From an uncultured Erysipelotrichaceae bacterium (GTDB taxonomy: Bacteria > Bacillota_I > Bacilli_A > Erysipelotrichales > Coprobacillaceae), in assembly GCA_937917505.1 (NCBI GenBank), contig CALDMQ010000049.1:1-8551 (forward strand): 8,551 bases of DNA. The letters are read 5' to 3'. Positions 1 through 6,320 of the stretch are shown here, piece after piece. Position 1 is the stretch's first letter. Each line of letters starts with the position of its first letter. The notes under the pieces are model-generated. The model was not told the DNA's origin. It saw only the letters and a program-made list of their open reading frames with translations, and made no database searches. A program made the translations under genes and the position numbers.

Positions 1-488
1 TTGTAGCAATCATTTATTGGTTCTTAGGAACAGAGCTAGGTTCTACTTTAAGAGCAACTGGAAACAATGAACATATGGTAAGAAGCAACGGAATCAATAC
101 TGATAATACTAAATTACTAGGTTTAATGATTAGTAATGGCCTAGTTGCATTAAGTGGTGCTTTAGTCACTCAACAAACAAGTGTTGCTGATGTCAAAATG
201 GGACAAGGGGCTATTGTTATCGGTCTAGCATCTATCGTTATTGGGGAAGTCATTTTCGGTAAAAAAGCTGGATTTAAATTACGCCTTGCCTCTATCATTG
301 TAGGTTCTATTATCTATCGCATTATTGTGAGTCTTGTATTACAAATGGGATTAAATACAGATGATTTGAAATTATTAACTGCACTCATTGTTGCAATTGC
401 TTTAAGTGTTCCTGTCATGATTGACAAACGTAAGCAAATCACAATGTATAAAAAATTAACTGGAAAGGAACTTGATAACAATGCTTAA
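1..488 (+). CDS. ABC importer permease, COG4120/TrpY-like (3' part only)
   Basis: The frame is open from base 3 to a TAA at 486-488, giving 161 visible residues, so the gene begins left of the window. An in-frame ATG at 75 is internal, because the coding sequence upstream of it (GTELGSTLRATGNNEHM) is conserved family sequence. About four hydrophobic segments are visible: LLGLMISNGLVALSGALV, GAIVIGLASIVIGEVIF, LASIIVGSIIYRIIVSLVL and LLTALIVAIALSVPVMI, followed by a short basic tail. This matches the BPD_transp_2-type permeases of the COG4120 group, which form importers with a COG2984 binding lipoprotein and a COG1101 ATPase. The streptococcal TrpXYZ system belongs to this group, but the substrate cannot be read from this sequence. 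The stop overlaps the ATPase start by 8 nt, indicating one operon. The binding-protein gene is expected just upstream, outside the window. Confidence 0.88.
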   Translation, partial: VAIIYWFLGTELGSTLRATGNNEHMVRSNGINTDNTKLLGLMISNGLVALSGALVTQQTSVADVKMGQGAIVIGLASIVIGEVIFGKKAGFKLRLASIIVGSIIYRIIVSLVLQMGLNTDDLKLLTALIVAIALSVPVMIDKRKQITMYKKLTGKELDNNA

Positions 489-1278
489 ACTTCAAAAAGT
501 CACAAAATCATTTAATCATGGAACAGTTAATGAAAAATGTGTCCTTAATCAAATTAATTTAGAATTAGAGGAAGGAGATTTTGTAACAGTCATAGGTGGG
601 AATGGTGCTGGTAAAAGCACAATGCTAAATATGATTGCAGGTGTTTATCCATTAGATAGTGGTATTATTACACTTGATAACGAAAACATTTCTTTATACC
701 CTGAATATAAACGTGCAAGACTTATTGGACGCGTCTTTCAAGATCCAATGATGGGAACTGCTGCAGATATGCAAATCATTGAAAATCTTGCAATCGCAAA
801 AAGACGTGGACAAAAACGTACTCTTCGTTGGGGTGTTACAAAAGAAGAAAAAGATGAATATTACAATCTTGTCAAAAACCTTGGATTAGGTCTTGAAGAT
901 CGTTTAACGCAAAAAGTCGGACTTCTCTCTGGTGGGCAAAGACAAGCCCTCACATTATTAATGGCAACTTTACAAAAACCAAAAATTCTCCTTTTAGACG
1001 AACATACAGCAGCTCTTGATCCAGCAACAAGTGCAAAAGTTTTAGAATTAACTGAAAAAATTGTATCTGAACAAAAACTTACAGCTTTAATGGTGACACA
1101 TAATATGAATGATGCCATTCACATTGGAAATCGTTTGATTATGATGTATGAGGGCCATATTATTTATGATATCAAAGGTGAAGAAAAGAAAAATTTAAAA
1201 GTTGCTGATTTGTTAAAGAAATTTGAAGAAGCAAGTGGACAAGAATTTGTTAACGATAGAATGTTACTTGGTTCATAA
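481..1278 (+). CDS. ABC importer ATP-binding protein, COG1101 type
   Basis: A complete 265-residue ATPase that powers import through the overlapping permease on the cytoplasmic face of the membrane. Numbered from ATG 481: Walker A GGNGAGKST at 39-47, Q-loop glutamine 87 in VFQDP, signature LSGGQRQ at 149-155, Walker B ILLLDE at 169-174, D-loop around 177-180 and switch histidine 207 in VTHNM. The DEHTAALDP sequence, with His where most ABC ATPases have Pro, is typical of this subgroup. I chose ATG 481 over the in-frame TTG at 472: AAGGAA at 465-470 is 10 nt from the ATG but only 1 nt from the TTG. The start overlaps the permease 3' end, so translational coupling is likely. No key residue is missing. 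ATPase identity is certain; the substrate is unknown. Confidence 0.95.
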   Translation: MLKLQKVTKSFNHGTVNEKCVLNQINLELEEGDFVTVIGGNGAGKSTMLNMIAGVYPLDSGIITLDNENISLYPEYKRARLIGRVFQDPMMGTAADMQIIENLAIAKRRGQKRTLRWGVTKEEKDEYYNLVKNLGLGLEDRLTQKVGLLSGGQRQALTLLMATLQKPKILLLDEHTAALDPATSAKVLELTEKIVSEQKLTALMVTHNMNDAIHIGNRLIMMYEGHIIYDIKGEEKKNLKVADLLKKFEEASGQEFVNDRMLLGS

Positions 1279-1279
1279 A

Positions 1280-1909
1280 TTATTTTCTTATAACGAACAG
1301 TTGTTCATCTTCTAATATACAATAAAAGACATCTTGGACTTGAAGATGTTCTTTTTTTAACTCTTGAAAAAGCCATTTCTCATTTTTTCCAATTAATCTT
1401 AATGAATCTTTATTAATCACACCATCATTAATTAATGAATCAGGTAATGAATAATGTTCATCTTTTTTATCAATAATAGACAAATGTCCATCTGTTTCTA
1501 ATATTGCAAAAGCAACATCACTGACACTCCCTATTCCTTCTTCTCTTAAATGATGACATAAATCATTCACAGAATAATTTAATTTTTTCATCTTTTCTTG
1601 ATTTACTTTTCCTTGATAAATAATATATGTTGGATTTCCTTCTAATAATTTTTTCAGTGGTAAACAACGACTTGATAAATATGAACATAATTTATCCATA
1701 CAAACAATAGAAAAAGTAGCAAGAACACTATGAAAAAAAGTAATCTTATCATCGCCAATAGATAATGTCATTAATTCACTTATAATTAAAAAAACAATTA
1801 AATCTAAAATACTTAATTGACTCATTTCCTTTTTCCCTAAGAATCTTAATAAAATAACCAAATAAAAATAAGAAGCACTAGCTATTAAAAAAATTTCACT
1901 ATATTTCAT
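1280..1909 (-). CDS. DUF421 family membrane protein (YetF/YdfS-like)
   Basis: A 209-residue protein with three N-terminal membrane helices (about residues 5-22, 33-50 and 57-77) and a soluble C-terminal domain. The loop after helix 1, RFLGKKEMSQLSILDLIVF, is the hallmark of DUF421. The C-terminal half carries the YetF-domain pattern: GNPTYIIYQGKV, then the NDLCHHLREEGI segment, then DVAFAILETDGHLSII. In Bacillus, relatives such as YetF and YdfS are membrane proteins with a cytosolic domain and some are linked to spores, but a general biochemical role is not established. A start at 1909 is supported by AAAGGTG just upstream. It is divergent from the small membrane gene (40 nt apart) and convergent with the ABC ATPase, with one base between the two stop codons. 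Confidence 0.87.
   Translation of the reverse strand: MKYSEIFLIASASYFYLVILLRFLGKKEMSQLSILDLIVFLIISELMTLSIGDDKITFFHSVLATFSIVCMDKLCSYLSSRCLPLKKLLEGNPTYIIYQGKVNQEKMKKLNYSVNDLCHHLREEGIGSVSDVAFAILETDGHLSIIDKKDEHYSLPDSLINDGVINKDSLRLIGKNEKWLFQELKKEHLQVQDVFYCILEDEQLFVIRK
1329..1358 (+). terminator. Rho-independent terminator of the ABC operon, inside the opposing DUF421 gene
   Basis: ACATCTT at 1329-1335 pairs perfectly with AAGATGT at 1343-1349 around a 7-nt loop, followed by TC and seven T residues (1352-1358). It lies about 50 nt beyond the ATPase stop and is oriented to end the + strand ABC transcript. The same bases encode the C-terminal part of the DUF421 protein on the other strand. Confidence 0.65.
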
Positions 1910-1930
1910 ATTTCACCTTTCATTTCATAT

Positions 1931-1936
1931 ATTATA
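1931..1936 (-). promoter_or_regulatory. Candidate -10 box for the DUF421 gene
   Basis: On the minus strand this reads TATAAT, about 21 nt before the DUF421 start and ahead of its AAAGGTG ribosome site. The -35 region, which would lie inside the start of the divergent gene, is poor (TTGTTT with a 16-nt spacer at best). The call rests mainly on the perfect -10 box and the divergent layout. Confidence 0.3.
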
Positions 1937-1949
1937 CAAGGAGGTCTTT

Positions 1950-2303
1950 ATGAAACAAATCATTCGTACTTATATGCACACTCTATCTTTGTTTATCGTT
2001 CCCTTTGTATTCATTTCACTTATTTTAGCCATTTTATCCTATTTCATACAATTAAACTCATTGCTTATACAGATTATTATCCAAGTGATTGCTTATGCAT
2101 CTTTATTTATTGCAGGTCTTTATTTTACATCACATTTAGAAAAGAATAGATTTTTTCATTGTCTTTTCTTTTCCATTATCTATTTTTTAGTCAGTTTACT
2201 TATTCATTTAGGTAATCTCAATATCCATCATCTATTCTTTAAATCATTCATATTTATTTTTATATGCCTATTTAAAGAAGTAAGGGATAGAAAGTTGAAT
2301 TAA
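1950..2303 (+). CDS. Small four-helix membrane protein, possibly TIGR04086/YrzE-like
   Basis: A 117-residue, very hydrophobic protein with four likely membrane helices at about residues 14-34, 38-61, 68-88 and 95-110, and a basic C-terminus (KEVRDRKLN). The start is secured by a strong AAGGAGG six to seven nt before ATG 1950. Size and topology resemble the TIGR04086 family of small Bacillota membrane proteins (YrzE in B. subtilis), but I see no diagnostic motif, so the family assignment is tentative and no function can be given. It stands alone: divergent from DUF421 and convergent with DUF1275. No T-rich terminator follows it on the + strand; the hairpin right after its stop has its T-run on the other strand. 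Confidence 0.75.
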   Translation: MKQIIRTYMHTLSLFIVPFVFISLILAILSYFIQLNSLLIQIIIQVIAYASLFIAGLYFTSHLEKNRFFHCLFFSIIYFLVSLLIHLGNLNIHHLFFKSFIFIFICLFKEVRDRKLN

Positions 2304-2323
2304 AAAAAGAAGGTTACCCTTCT
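2302..2323 (-). terminator. Terminator of the DUF1275 gene, formed by its own last codons
   Basis: On the minus strand AGAAGG (2323-2318), loop GTAA and CCTTCT (2313-2308) form a 6-bp hairpin followed by a run of T. The loop contains the TAA stop of the DUF1275 gene, so the upstream arm is coding sequence. The T-run lies on one strand only, so it should not stop the opposing + strand gene efficiently. Confidence 0.7.
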
Positions 2324-2976
2324 CTATGAACAAACATAAATAAAATTACAATGATTAAAATAATAACTGCAAGATATGTAGCTTGAATATTAAAGAATTG
2401 AACAGTTATTGCGCCGATAGCTGCTCCAACAATAAAGCAAACAATAATTATATGATATTGAAGACTCTTGATAAGAGAGTCTTTTTCTTTTGTTTTCATA
2501 TACATATAAAAATGTTCCATAGCACTTCGTAAATTACCTGTACACATCGTTGAAGCATAAGGATTACCATGAAATTTACGGAAACTTTGTACTTGTAAAG
2601 AACAAACAAAAGAAACTAAGCTATTACATACCATATTATATGTTTGAGGCAATAATGACACGCCTAGTATAATGAGAATTTCTAATAAAATGACCAATTG
2701 TCTCCAATGAATACGTGGATGTGTAAAGAAATGATGACGAATCATTTCTGCAACAACAATCCCTAATGCAAATGAAATAATTGGAACAAAATAGTATAAT
2801 GATTTTAAAAATTGTCCTTCAATCAAATTGATTCCTAATAAAACTATATTCCCTGTTTGTGCATTCGCAAAAACATGACCACGACATAAATATGTATAAG
2901 CATCTAAAAATCCGCCTACAACAGCTAATAATGAGCCTATTAATAATGTATCTGATATTTGTTTTGTTTTTTTCAT
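2314..2976 (-). CDS. DUF1275 (YoaK) family integral membrane protein
   Basis: A 220-residue membrane protein with about six hydrophobic segments. Two related signatures mark DUF1275: GGFLDAYTYLCRGHVFANAQ (21-40) followed by TGN (41-43), and CSLQVQSFRKFHGNPYASTM followed by CTGNLR. They form an internal TGN-containing repeat, one per half. The family is widespread but its transport or other role is not established. I start it at ATG 2976, which has GGAGG seven nt upstream. An in-frame extension to 3036 exists, but its 20 residues would be encoded across the greA terminator and lie outside the conserved family region. The gene follows the greA terminator directly, so it depends on read-through or on a promoter inside the end of greA. 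Its stop lies within its own terminator. Confidence 0.9.
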   Translation of the reverse strand: MKKTKQISDTLLIGSLLAVVGGFLDAYTYLCRGHVFANAQTGNIVLLGINLIEGQFLKSLYYFVPIISFALGIVVAEMIRHHFFTHPRIHWRQLVILLEILIILGVSLLPQTYNMVCNSLVSFVCSLQVQSFRKFHGNPYASTMCTGNLRSAMEHFYMYMKTKEKDSLIKSLQYHIIIVCFIVGAAIGAITVQFFNIQATYLAVIILIIVILFMFVHREG

Positions 2977-2990
2977 ATTGATCCTCCAAC

Positions 2991-3017
2991 AAAAAAGATG
3001 ATGGTTGACATCATCTT
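2991..3017 (-). terminator. Rho-independent terminator of the mltG-greA operon
   Basis: On the minus strand AAGATGATG (3017-3009), a 5-nt loop TCAAC and CATCATCTT (3003-2995) form a perfect 9-bp stem, and the downstream arm runs into six T residues (2996-2991). It starts two nt after the greA TAG. The ribosome site of the DUF1275 gene follows at once. Confidence 0.9.
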
Positions 3018-3019
3018 GA

Positions 3020-3505
3020 CTATGAAATATATTCAATCTTTAAAATTTTCACTTCATAAGGAATTTCTACCCCTACAGATACAATTTCATTAATACCATG
3101 ATCAAGAATAGCTTTTGCTAATGGAGATTCATTTGAAATCTTTCCATTAAGTGGATCAGTTTCAAATGTCCCTACAATTGTAAATGATTCAGGTTCAGCA
3201 TTTTCTTCAGATAAATCTAAAATAGTTACTGTTGCTCCTGGTTTTGCAACTGTGCTATCTAATTGTGATTCATCAATAATTTGCACATGTAGTAACATGG
3301 CATCAATTTCTTTAATTCTTGATTCAATATGAGCTTGTTTATCTCTTGCTGAATCATAATCAGCATTTTCAGACAAGTCCCCTTGTGAACGTGCTAATTG
3401 TAATTCTTCGATAACTTTAGGTCTTTCTACATTAATTAAATGTTCTTTTTCTTTTTTTAATTTTTCAACACCACTTTGTGTTAAAAGAACTGCTTCATGA
3501 TCCAT
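3020..3505 (-). CDS. greA: Transcription elongation factor GreA
   Basis: A 161-residue GreA, close to the family's usual length of about 158. It binds in the RNA polymerase secondary channel and stimulates cleavage of backtracked RNA. The N-terminal coiled coil covers about residues 8-75, with tip motif GDLSENADYDSAR. The two acidic tip residues (D43 and E46 from ATG 3505) correspond to D41 and E44 of the E. coli protein. The C-terminal FKBP-like domain includes VGTFETDPLNGKISNESPLA. The in-frame GTG at 3514 lies inside the ribosome site GAGGTGA, so ATG 3505 is the better start. It is the last gene before a strong terminator and follows trhP2 after 71 nt. B. subtilis has udk between yrrO and greA; here it is missing. 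Confidence 0.96.
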   Translation of the reverse strand: MDHEAVLLTQSGVEKLKKEKEHLINVERPKVIEELQLARSQGDLSENADYDSARDKQAHIESRIKEIDAMLLHVQIIDESQLDSTVAKPGATVTILDLSEENAEPESFTIVGTFETDPLNGKISNESPLAKAILDHGINEIVSVGVEIPYEVKILKIEYIS

Positions 3506-3526
3506 ATCTTTCACCTCGCGTTTAAT

Positions 3527-3535
3527 AATATATCA
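3527..3535 (-). promoter_or_regulatory. greA: Possible extended -10 promoter for greA
   Basis: In the 71-nt gap before greA the minus strand reads TGATATATT, which fits an extended -10 (TGnTATAAT with one mismatch), about 20 nt ahead of the start. There is no convincing -35 box. If used, it would let greA be made independently of the broken genes upstream. Confidence 0.3.
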
Positions 3536-3576
3536 TAAAAATATGAAAAATACTAGATAATTCTTTATTTTCTCAT

Positions 3577-4824
3577 TTATTGAGTAACTTTTCTTCCCAT
3601 ATCATTCACTTCTATATCTTCATCAATTGGCATATATAAAATTTCCATTGGATGATTTGCAACTTCTACAGATTCTTTATCTTCGTTATATAAAGCTGTT
3701 ACTTTGACAATATAGTTATCATGATATGGTGAGAAAATCTCAATTGTTTCTCCAACCTTAAAATGATTACGTTGTTCAATTTTAGCCATTCGATTATCTT
3801 TATCATATTCTAAAACTCTTAAAACAAATTCTTGTGTAGGATGTTCATCACGTAAATTAAATAATTGTTCATTCATTGTTGGATTTTCATAAAAGAATCC
3901 ATGACACAATGCACGATTAGCTGCTTTTTCTAATTCTTTTAAATATGAATCATCTTGTTTAAAAGAATCAGGATCTTCACAATAAGCATCTATTAATTTA
4001 CGATATGTTGATACTACTGTCGCAATATAATGAATAGATTTCATACGACCTTCAATTTTAAAAGAATCCACACCAAGTTCAATCAATTCACCAATATGAG
4101 AAACTAATGACATATCTTTACTAGACATACTTAAAGGTATATCTTCCTCTTGATTCACTAAATTTCCATTTTCATACAAATCATAGTACCAACGACATGA
4201 CTGTGAACATCCACCACGATTCGCATCACGACGGCTTAAATAATTCGATAACATACAACGCCCTGAATAATGAATACACATTGCTCCATGAATAAAATAT
4301 TCAATATCAACAGGTGTCTTATCCATAATCAATTTTAAATCATCATACGTCACTTCTCTACCCAATACAACACGATTTACACCCATATCAGCATAAAACT
4401 GAATTGCTTTAAGATTTAAAGTCGATAATTGTGTTGATACATGAACTTCTAAATTTAAATCCAACTCATTTGCAATACTCATAATATAAGGATCTGCCAC
4501 AATGATAGCACTCACACCAATGTTATCTAATTTTTTTAAATACTCTTTAATACCTTCTAAATTATCTTGATGCAAAATAATATTACATGTGACATGAATA
4601 TGAGCACCATATTTCTTTGCAAATTCAACACCCTCTTGAATATCTTCTAAAGAAAAGTTAGAAGCTTGTGAACGCAAAGAAAACTCTTTCCCACCAACAA
4701 AGACTGCATCTGCACCATACATGATTGCTGTTTTTAACTTTTCTAAATTCCCTGCTGGTGCTAACAACTCAGGTTTTTTTATAATCTTTCTTTTTCCATC
4801 AACGATTCGACTCACGTTTTTCAT
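3577..4824 (-). CDS. trhP2: U32 family tRNA 5-hydroxyuridine synthesis protein TrhP2 (YrrO)
   Basis: A complete 415-residue protein, close to B. subtilis YrrO in length. YrrO-type proteins and E. coli TrhP (YegQ) are reported to be needed for hydroxylation of wobble uridine 34, giving ho5U in a set of tRNAs. They were first annotated as U32 peptidases or collagenases. The N-terminal barrel starts at PELLAPAGNLEKLKTAIMYG (18-37). The full U32 signature is EYFIHGAMCIHYSGRCMLS (175-193), with C183 and C190, followed by C206 and C210 in GGCSQSC. These four cysteines suit the proposed Fe-S cluster. A C-terminal beta domain covers about 335-410. The start ATG has GGAAG about 8 nt upstream and overlaps the trhP1 end by 26 nt, so it probably relied on coupled translation from trhP1, which is now frameshifted. 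No lesion is visible here. Confidence 0.92.
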   Translation of the reverse strand: MKNVSRIVDGKRKIIKKPELLAPAGNLEKLKTAIMYGADAVFVGGKEFSLRSQASNFSLEDIQEGVEFAKKYGAHIHVTCNIILHQDNLEGIKEYLKKLDNIGVSAIIVADPYIMSIANELDLNLEVHVSTQLSTLNLKAIQFYADMGVNRVVLGREVTYDDLKLIMDKTPVDIEYFIHGAMCIHYSGRCMLSNYLSRRDANRGGCSQSCRWYYDLYENGNLVNQEEDIPLSMSSKDMSLVSHIGELIELGVDSFKIEGRMKSIHYIATVVSTYRKLIDAYCEDPDSFKQDDSYLKELEKAANRALCHGFFYENPTMNEQLFNLRDEHPTQEFVLRVLEYDKDNRMAKIEQRNHFKVGETIEIFSPYHDNYIVKVTALYNEDKESVEVANHPMEILYMPIDEDIEVNDMGRKVTQ

Positions 4825-5715
4825 TATCCATCTTCCTTACATCTTCTAATTTATAAACTGTTTGATCAAATAAAAATCCTCGATCAAGTGGTGTTTTTAA
4901 ACGATAAAGTAACCCCATAAACTCTTTCACTTCTTTATCATATTGTCCGTTTTCTAAACTCTTTAAAGCATCAGTATATAAAGAAGCCACTTCTATAGCT
5001 TCTTCTTCATTCATCATCAATGTTTCTATATATAAATAATCAAACATTTCAAAATGATGGAATAAATCTAAAGTATAAAGTCTACTTTCAGAGAAAATAT
5101 GTGTTCCTTTATCATCTTCATAAATATGCATTGCATAATCACTATTTTTAGCTTTAATCTTTAATACATCATGATGTTCTTTATCAAAATTAAGTTGTGA
5201 TGCTTCTTGATAATTTGTGAGCAAGCGTCTTTTACTTGCCGCAATATATTCTACACCATGTCCTTGTATCATTAAGGGTAAATGTAACTGTTCTTTAATA
5301 TACACTTGTTCTTCTAAAGGAATAACCCTTGATACAAAGGCACTTGTTACACCATGCAATGAAAGAATATCTAGTGTTCTATCGTTTGTATTCAATGTCT
5401 CTGGTGAATACATCATATCAAAATGATAAGCATTTTCTTTCACAATTTGTAAAACACCAAAATCTTGAAAGATAATTCCTTCCACATTTAACTTTGAAAG
5501 TTCTTGAATAAAACTTTCAACTTGATTTATAACGCATTGATTGCTATATAAATACGAATATGAGGATATTGACATTTAATATCTTTGATTTCATCTAATG
5601 AAAATTGATAAGGTGCATAAAAGGAATGTTCACACCCTAAAACAAATGTATCAATTCCCATACTGATATAATCATACAATCTTTCTTTTTTATTTAATGA
5701 TAAAACTATTTTCAT
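4799..5715 (-). pseudogene. trhP1: U32 family protein TrhP1 (YrrN), one-base frameshift
   Basis: Two frames together give a normal-length YrrN (about 305 residues; B. subtilis about 309). Frame one runs from ATG 5715 to residue 62, ending HIRIYIAINAL and then TAA at 5527-5529. The match resumes one base out of phase as INQVESFIQELSKLNVEGII and continues to a TGA at 4799-4801. Adding one A at about 5530 restores a continuous reading (...INAL-INQV...), so the lesion is a single-base deletion. The second half has no cysteine at the U32 signature position (IQGHGVEYIAASKRRLL in place of the Cys-bearing motif), as expected for the YrrN partner type rather than the YrrO type; the end DRGFLFDQTVYKLEDV is also family-like. 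The start overlaps the trmR stop as ATGA. I see no canonical slippery heptamer. A sequencing error is the main alternative. Confidence 0.85.
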
Positions 5716-6320
5716 TTGTTAACCCTTCTTTTAATCACACATATACCATCTCCTATTGCATAATAAGAAACATCATAATCTTCGTGATTAAAAATCCAAT
5801 CTTTAAATCTTTTTATTTTTTTAACCAATTGTTTTGTATTTCTATTTTTAATATGATCAATATCAAAAATCATACCATGAAAATCTAAATTATCCACAAT
5901 CACAATACCATCCTCTTTTACATAAGGCACATATTTTTCAAAAAACTTTTGATATTGTGCTTTTGCAGCATCTATAAACAAACAATCATAGGGAGCTTAC
6001 TGAAGCTTCGTTTCATCAAAAGTCAAAGCATCATCATGAAAAATAGAAATAGAATCTTCTAAGTGATGTGTTTGAATATTCATACATGCTTCTTCATAAC
6101 GTTCTTGATTAAGTTCAATTGTGTCAATCTTTAAACCAGGAACATTAGATACCATCATCATTGAAGAATATCCAATCGCTGAACCAATTTCTAAACATGT
6201 ATTTGCTTGAATATCCTTTAAACATGAAATCAAAAAGAGGATACCCTCTTTTTGCATAACTGGAATATTTCTTTGCAAAGCATATTCTTCTATATCATTA
6301 AACTCTATTATTGAAGCCAT
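5712..6320 (-). pseudogene. trmR: tRNA 5-hydroxyuridine methyltransferase TrmR (YrrM), in-frame nonsense codon
   Basis: One frame of 202 codons is interrupted only by TAA at 5997-5999 (codon 108). YrrM/TrmR methylates ho5U34 of tRNA to 5-methoxyuridine using S-adenosylmethionine. Before the stop: SAM motif I LEIGSAIGYSS (43-53), acidic residue E69 and DDAL (96-99). After it, in the same frame: APYDCLFIDAAKAQYQKFF, with D117 as the expected metal ligand, then VDNLDFHG with D143 and N144. The truncated product therefore keeps SAM motif I but loses the metal and substrate parts. The stop sits where B. subtilis YrrM has sense codons just before APYDVIFIDAAK. The N-terminus is about 15 residues shorter than in Bacillus, but upstream stops rule out an earlier start. 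ATG 6320 has AAGGA upstream and overlaps mltG by 13 nt. A TTG at 5981 could restart the frame but has no ribosome site. Confidence 0.88.

Noticed and set aside
472..480. TTG 472 as the ATPase start
   Set aside because: It lies only 1 nt behind the AAGGAA ribosome site, while ATG 481 is well spaced and begins the conserved domain.
861..1118. Open frame antisense to the ABC ATPase
   Set aside because: It has no ribosome site and no family resemblance, and the opposite strand is a fully conserved ATPase. The same reasoning removes the antisense open frames around 5217-5426, 5697-5888, 7356-7565 and 7768-7968.
1304..1315. Inverted repeat GAACA-GT-TGTTC near the end of DUF421
   Set aside because: Only 5-bp arms within coding sequence, no T-run and no promoter nearby; most likely chance.
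2977..3036. A 20-residue N-terminal extension of the DUF1275 protein
   Set aside because: It would be encoded across the greA terminator, lies outside the conserved family region, and is bypassed by a perfect GGAGG-ATG at 2976.
3506..3514. GTG 3514 as the greA start
   Set aside because: This GTG is part of the ribosome site GAGGTGA; ATG 3505 has the correct spacing.
5525..5580. Programmed -1 frameshift in trhP1
   Set aside because: A slip back by one base at TTA would restore the frame, but there is no X XXY YYZ heptamer and I saw no strong downstream stem-loop. The protein family is not known to use recoding, so a one-base deletion is simpler.
5712..5981. A separate 89-residue protein starting at TTG 5981
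   Set aside because: It begins in the middle of a conserved methyltransferase strand (FIDAAK), has no ribosome site, and lies in the same frame as the upstream fragment. It is the 3' part of trmR.
5990..6005. Stop-codon readthrough or a reassigned TAA in trmR
   Set aside because: TAA ends several intact genes here (the ABC permease and ATPase, DUF421, DUF1275, trhP2), so it is not reassigned. No special readthrough context is visible.
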